Assembly (NCBI GenBank): GCA_036565725.1
Contig: DATCXQ010000629.1
Span: 1-7,429 of the forward strand
DNA: 7,429 nucleotides
Reading direction: 5' to 3'
Source: JAJVID01 sp036565725
GTDB taxonomy: Bacteria; Acidobacteriota; Blastocatellia; RBC074
The notes beneath the pieces are model-generated. The model did not search any database. It was not told the origin of the DNA and saw nothing but the letters and a program-made list of their open reading frames with translations. Within the stretch, counting starts at the first letter, position 1, and each line of letters opens with the position of its first letter. Below, one piece after another: positions 5,138 to 7,429 of the stretch. The position numbers were made by a program, and so were the translations under genes.

Positions 5138-5166
5138 ACGTCGAATGATGTTGGGGGAAATCGACA
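5138..5166 (-). promoter_or_regulatory. Candidate ECF42-type promoter for the YciI gene
   Basis: On the minus strand TGTCGA (5166-5161) is followed by 17 bases and then CGAC (5143-5140). This agrees with the motif I recall for ECF42 targets: TGTCGA at -35 and CGA/TC at -10. Transcription would start near 5131, giving a leader of about 75 bases before YciI. The two boxes lie within an exact 11-base direct repeat on the plus strand, ACGTCGAATGA at 5138-5148 and 5166-5176, spaced 28 bases. The match is by eye and untested. Confidence 0.6.
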
Positions 5167-5297
5167 CGTCGAATGAATTTTTTTGCAGCGCGCCCACGCG
5201 CTCGAAATGCCGAGCCGCTGCAAGGCTCCCCGCGCAGATTCTCGATCGGCAAAGCGCTTCGCTCCTGCAATACCATGGATTTGGCTCCGTGGGCTGC

Positions 5298-6821
5298 TCA
5301 TTGCGCGCTGTTGCGCGTGGCGCTGACATTCAGAATAACGCGCCTGTATGAAGTTAGGGAAGGCGAACCGCTATCGGTTACCGCAAGGATAATGTGGGCG
5401 ACTCCTGACGAACATGGCCTGTTCGCCGGCGCCCAGTTCGGTCGGCACGCCGCCGTAGCGGTTGCGACGGCCCGGGCCTTGTCGCCTTGCGAAATCGTGA
5501 CAGCCGCCATGTTCTGCCCCGGAACAAAGCCCGCCTCGGGATAATGGAACCACTGATAACTGAGTCTTTGGCCGTCAGGGTCACTACTGAGGCTGGCGTC
5601 GAGTGTGACCGGCGCGCCAACTTGCGCCTCGATGATGACCGGGGCCGCGCCATCCTTCCCATTCACGATGACCGAAGGGTTGTGGTTCGCATCAGCGTAG
5701 GCTTTGACCGTCCAATCCATGCGCGCGGCGAAATCATGTTGAAAGGCCGTGCGCCATCGCCAGATCGTCGCATGGTCCGACACATAAGTTTTGCCGTCGG
5801 CGCCGATGACGGTGTCTTGCGAGGTGACTCGCCTGAAGAGGTCGCCGCCCTGTGTCCAGATCGGACGCGTCTCGCCATAAGGCTGCCGATAGACGTAACG
5901 TCCGCCCCATCCGCCCCAGCTCGGATTGCGATAGCTATTGAGGCCGTTGTTCGTGAGACCGAGAAAGGAGGGCGTGTCGCCTTCCATAATGAAGGCGAAC
6001 TTCGGATAGAGCTTACCCAGCGGGCCTTTGGCGCGGATGTTCGTTTCCAGCCATTCGTTGGTGACCGTGCTCGAATCGGCGCCTGCGCAATTCCGGTAAT
6101 AAGCGTCTCCGCTGATGCCTGTCCACGTGGCGTAATAGTATTCGCCGCCGTCGGGACTGCTCGGTTTGACAATGTAATGCAAGCCGGGGAACTCACGACG
6201 AATCCAGGGACCGGCGTCGTCTTGATCCGAAATCGAGTTGACTCTGAGTTTAAGCAGGAACTTGTCCAGTTCGGCCGGCGGCCGGGTCGCTCGCACATGC
6301 AGAAGCGCCTGCGCCAGCGTGTTGGCGCCGCCCCAAATGGTGATCCAAAGCGGGCGCGGATCGGGCCGGTCCACCGCCCGTATGATCGCCTCGGCGCCGG
6401 GCGACATCTTGTCGGTACCGACGGCCGCCATGCCGTAAGTAGGCTGCCCGGGCGTTACCAGCGCGTCCAGCCTGGCGGCTTCCGGCCAACCCGAAGCATG
6501 ATTGAGCAGGTTTGGCCGCGCCTCGCCATAGGCCGCGATCAGCTTACGCATGGTATCGGGTTGAACTTTGTTCTTCTGCCACGTAGAAGTGGTGGCGATC
6601 AAAGCTTCCAGGTCTAGTTCGTTGGAATAAAGCAGCAGGCGGACGAAAGACATCTGGTCGTCAGGTTCGTTGCCCATATCGCTTAAGGCCACGACGCGCG
6701 GATTTCCGACAAATTCATCCACGTAACCGGGCTGCAAAAGCTGGGCGCCAGAGCCGCCAGCGGTTGTGAACAATCCCACCACGGTCAATGCAAAAAGCAG
6801 TGGGAGCAATTTTGTGCTCAT
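5298..6821 (-). CDS. Secreted DUF1593 (nucleoside-hydrolase-like, Sde182-type) protein
   Basis: This 507-residue exported protein has a signal peptide at 1-26 (KLLPLLFALTVVGLFTTA, likely cut after GSGA). The N-terminal domain at about 40-375 resembles DUF1593, related to nucleoside hydrolases: RVVALSDMGNEPDDQMSFVRLLLYSNE (42-68) corresponds to their Asp-rich calcium/ribose loop, WITIWGGANTLAQAL (159-173) to the next conserved strand, and ISDQDDAGPWIRREFPGLHYI to a later one. A C-terminal beta-sandwich at about 395-500 (GAPVTLDASLSSDPDGQRLSYQWFHYPEAG ... IILAVTDSGSPSLTSYRRVILNV) resembles the C-terminal carbohydrate-binding module of this family. It probably acts on glycans or glycosides outside the cytoplasm; the substrate is unknown. 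ATG 6821 has GGAGG upstream. A longer GTG start at 6863 falls in a repeat and is rejected. It is probably unrelated to the sigma cluster. Confidence 0.87.
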   Translation of the reverse strand: MSTKLLPLLFALTVVGLFTTAGGSGAQLLQPGYVDEFVGNPRVVALSDMGNEPDDQMSFVRLLLYSNELDLEALIATTSTWQKNKVQPDTMRKLIAAYGEARPNLLNHASGWPEAARLDALVTPGQPTYGMAAVGTDKMSPGAEAIIRAVDRPDPRPLWITIWGGANTLAQALLHVRATRPPAELDKFLLKLRVNSISDQDDAGPWIRREFPGLHYIVKPSSPDGGEYYYATWTGISGDAYYRNCAGADSSTVTNEWLETNIRAKGPLGKLYPKFAFIMEGDTPSFLGLTNNGLNSYRNPSWGGWGGRYVYRQPYGETRPIWTQGGDLFRRVTSQDTVIGADGKTYVSDHATIWRWRTAFQHDFAARMDWTVKAYADANHNPSVIVNGKDGAAPVIIEAQVGAPVTLDASLSSDPDGQRLSYQWFHYPEAGFVPGQNMAAVTISQGDKARAVATATAACRPNWAPANRPCSSGVAHIILAVTDSGSPSLTSYRRVILNVSATRNSAQ

Positions 6822-6848
6822 TCGACCTCCACGGATCGGTATCTCATT

Positions 6849-6861
6849 TAGAGCGGTTTTC
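6849..6861 (+). repeat. Lone MITE-type end, TAGAGCGGTTT
   Basis: TAGAGCGGTTTTC just upstream of the DUF1593 gene shares its first 11 bases with the left end of the element in the VOC gene, and continues similarly. No inverted partner is seen nearby. It may be a solo or broken end, with the partner lost when the adjacent CGGAT-rich repeat arrived. Confidence 0.5.
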
Positions 6862-6875
6862 ACATCGGCGCACGG

Positions 6876-6979
6876 GTTAATAGAACGCGGATGACGCGGA
6901 TTGAGCGGATTGACGCCGATCTTTTCCGGGTTTATCCGCGAAGATCCGCTCCCATCCGTGCCATCCGCGTTCTATTGAC
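6876..6979. repeat. CGGAT-rich inverted repeat element
   Basis: The ends 6876-6893 and 6962-6979 match in inverted orientation at 17 of 18 positions, including AATAGAACGCGGATG exactly. Between them each arm carries further CGGAT or ATCCG units at nine- to ten-base spacing, so the element is a stack of short units forming one long imperfect palindrome. It is non-coding and fills most of the gap between DUF2277 and DUF1593. Repeats of this style are widespread in environmental bacterial genomes. Confidence 0.75.
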
Positions 6980-7011
6980 TCGTTCTTTGCCGCAAACACC
7001 AGGGGCGCCAT

Positions 7012-7281
7012 TCACGTGGGAAACCTCCGGGCGGAACGGGCTCGCGCTTTGTCGGCCTCTTCTTCACGGTTTCTAGGAGGCGCGTTCGTTTCAAGCGCGT
7101 TCAGCAGTTTTCTGGAGACTGCCGCAATCTCATCAACCGCGGCCAGGAATGCAACTTCGTTGGCTTTTGACGGTTTGTTGAAGCCGCTCAACTTTCTCAC
7201 GAATTGCAGCGAGGCCGCGCGTATCTCTTCGTCCGTCACAGGCGGTTCGAAATTAAAGAGCGTCTTGATGTTTCTACACAT
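7012..7281 (-). CDS. DUF2277 domain protein
   Basis: This small 89-residue protein matches the DUF2277 family almost end to end: MCRNIKTLFNFEPP at the start, then TDEEIRAASLQFVRKLSGFNKPSKANEVAF, a helix AAVDEIAAVSRKLLNAL, and the tail APPRNREEEADKARARSARRF. The N-terminal MCRNI is a family hallmark and fixes the start at ATG 7281, since the 22 residues of the longer frame are not family-like. The ribosome-binding site is weak (GAGA eight bases upstream). The function is unknown; the fold is predicted helical and the basic tail could bind nucleic acid. It lies 84 bases after uvrA on the same strand, so read-through from uvrA is possible. Confidence 0.92.
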   Translation of the reverse strand: MCRNIKTLFNFEPPVTDEEIRAASLQFVRKLSGFNKPSKANEVAFLAAVDEIAAVSRKLLNALETNAPPRNREEEADKARARSARRFPT

Positions 7282-7365
7282 AAACGTTATCTCGATTTTT
7301 CCGCAAGCGCCCAAATAGACAGCTCCGGCTTTCAATGGGCCAGGCAAGGAGGACGGGGGACATGG

Positions 7366-7429
7366 TCACGTACGCAAGCGCTCCTTGAGGAACCGCCCCG
7401 TATGCGACCGCTTGCAGGCGGCGATCTCT
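7366..7429 (-). CDS. uvrA: Excinuclease ABC subunit A, C-terminal end (partial)
   Basis: The minus-strand frame entering at the right edge reads EIAACKRSHTGRFLKERLRT and stops at TGA 7366-7368. The pattern S-H-T-G-R-F-L followed by a short basic tail is the standard C-terminus of UvrA, the damage-recognition ATPase of nucleotide excision repair. Only 20 codons are in the window, so no ATPase motif is visible and the call rests on this tail alone. The rest of the gene should lie beyond 7429. Confidence 0.8.
   Translation of the reverse strand, partial: EIAACKRSHTGRFLKERLRT

Larger units (their letters stand above)
5057..5297. other. Gap between DUF1593 and YciI genes, holding the YciI promoter
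   Basis: These 241 bases contain the candidate ECF promoter (5138-5166) and the YciI leader. The part nearer the DUF1593 gene shows no gene and no good terminator. A small hairpin AGCGCG/CGCGCT (5187-5202) is followed on the minus strand by A residues rather than T. Confidence 0.5.

Noticed and set aside
5187..5202. AGCGCG/CGCGCT hairpin as a terminator of the DUF1593 transcript
   Set aside because: On the minus strand it is followed by an A-run, not a T-run, and the stem is short.
5487..6617. Long plus-strand open frame (376 residues) opposite the DUF1593 gene
   Set aside because: The minus-strand frame has a signal peptide and clear family motifs. The plus-strand translation is Arg-rich, low in recognisable motifs and typical of an antisense shadow in GC-rich DNA.
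1..7429. CRISPR array, tRNA, rRNA or transposase gene
   Set aside because: No regularly spaced direct repeats, no tRNA-like cloverleaf or rRNA sequence, and no transposase motif were seen on either strand. All mobile-looking elements here are small and non-coding.

Overview
The window looks like an accessory stretch of a moderately GC-rich soil or environmental bacterium, possibly Acidobacteriota (Blastocatellia-like). That guess rests on the gene mix (ECF42-type sigma factor, YciI/DGPF, VOC, DUF1801, DUF2277, DUF1593) and on the density of small dispersed inverted repeats. It is an inference; no marker gene fixes the taxonomy. All complete genes lie on the minus strand, so they are read from right to left.

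Right to left the layout is: the 3' tip of uvrA (7366-7429); a DUF2277 protein (7012-7281); a repeat-filled gap holding a CGGAT-rich inverted repeat and a lone MITE-type end (6822-7011); a secreted DUF1593 / nucleoside-hydrolase-like protein (5298-6821); a 241-base gap with a candidate ECF-type promoter; a YciI/DGPF protein (4631-5056) and a PhnB-like VOC protein (3994-4590); a repeat cluster (3605-3993); a DUF1801 protein (3197-3604), an AlkD-like DNA glycosylase (2435-3163) and a small four-helix membrane protein (1975-2391), closely spaced; a second repeat-bearing gap (1525-1974); and an ECF42-type sigma factor with its long C-terminal extension (259-1524). At the left edge there may be the end of a plus-strand gene (2-97).

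The block 259-5056 reads as one functional neighbourhood. ECF42 sigma factors are typically encoded beside YciI/DGPF genes. The YciI gene here is preceded by TGTCGA-N17-CGAC, which fits the promoter motif I recall being reported for ECF42 (TGTCGA at -35, CGA/TC at -10). The likely model is a sigma factor at the far end of the array driving the YciI-VOC pair, and perhaps the DUF1801, glycosylase and membrane-protein genes, in a stress or detoxification response. The inducing signal is unknown.

Two observations stand out. First, the VOC gene carries a 123-base MITE-like element with a TA target duplication, inserted exactly in frame. It adds 41 open codons to a domain that otherwise has its normal length. 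Second, the last 16 codons and stop of another VOC gene survive directly upstream of the sigma gene, with the rest missing and an 18-base inverted-repeat element beginning 9 bases further out. The locus has therefore been reshaped repeatedly by small non-autonomous repeats.
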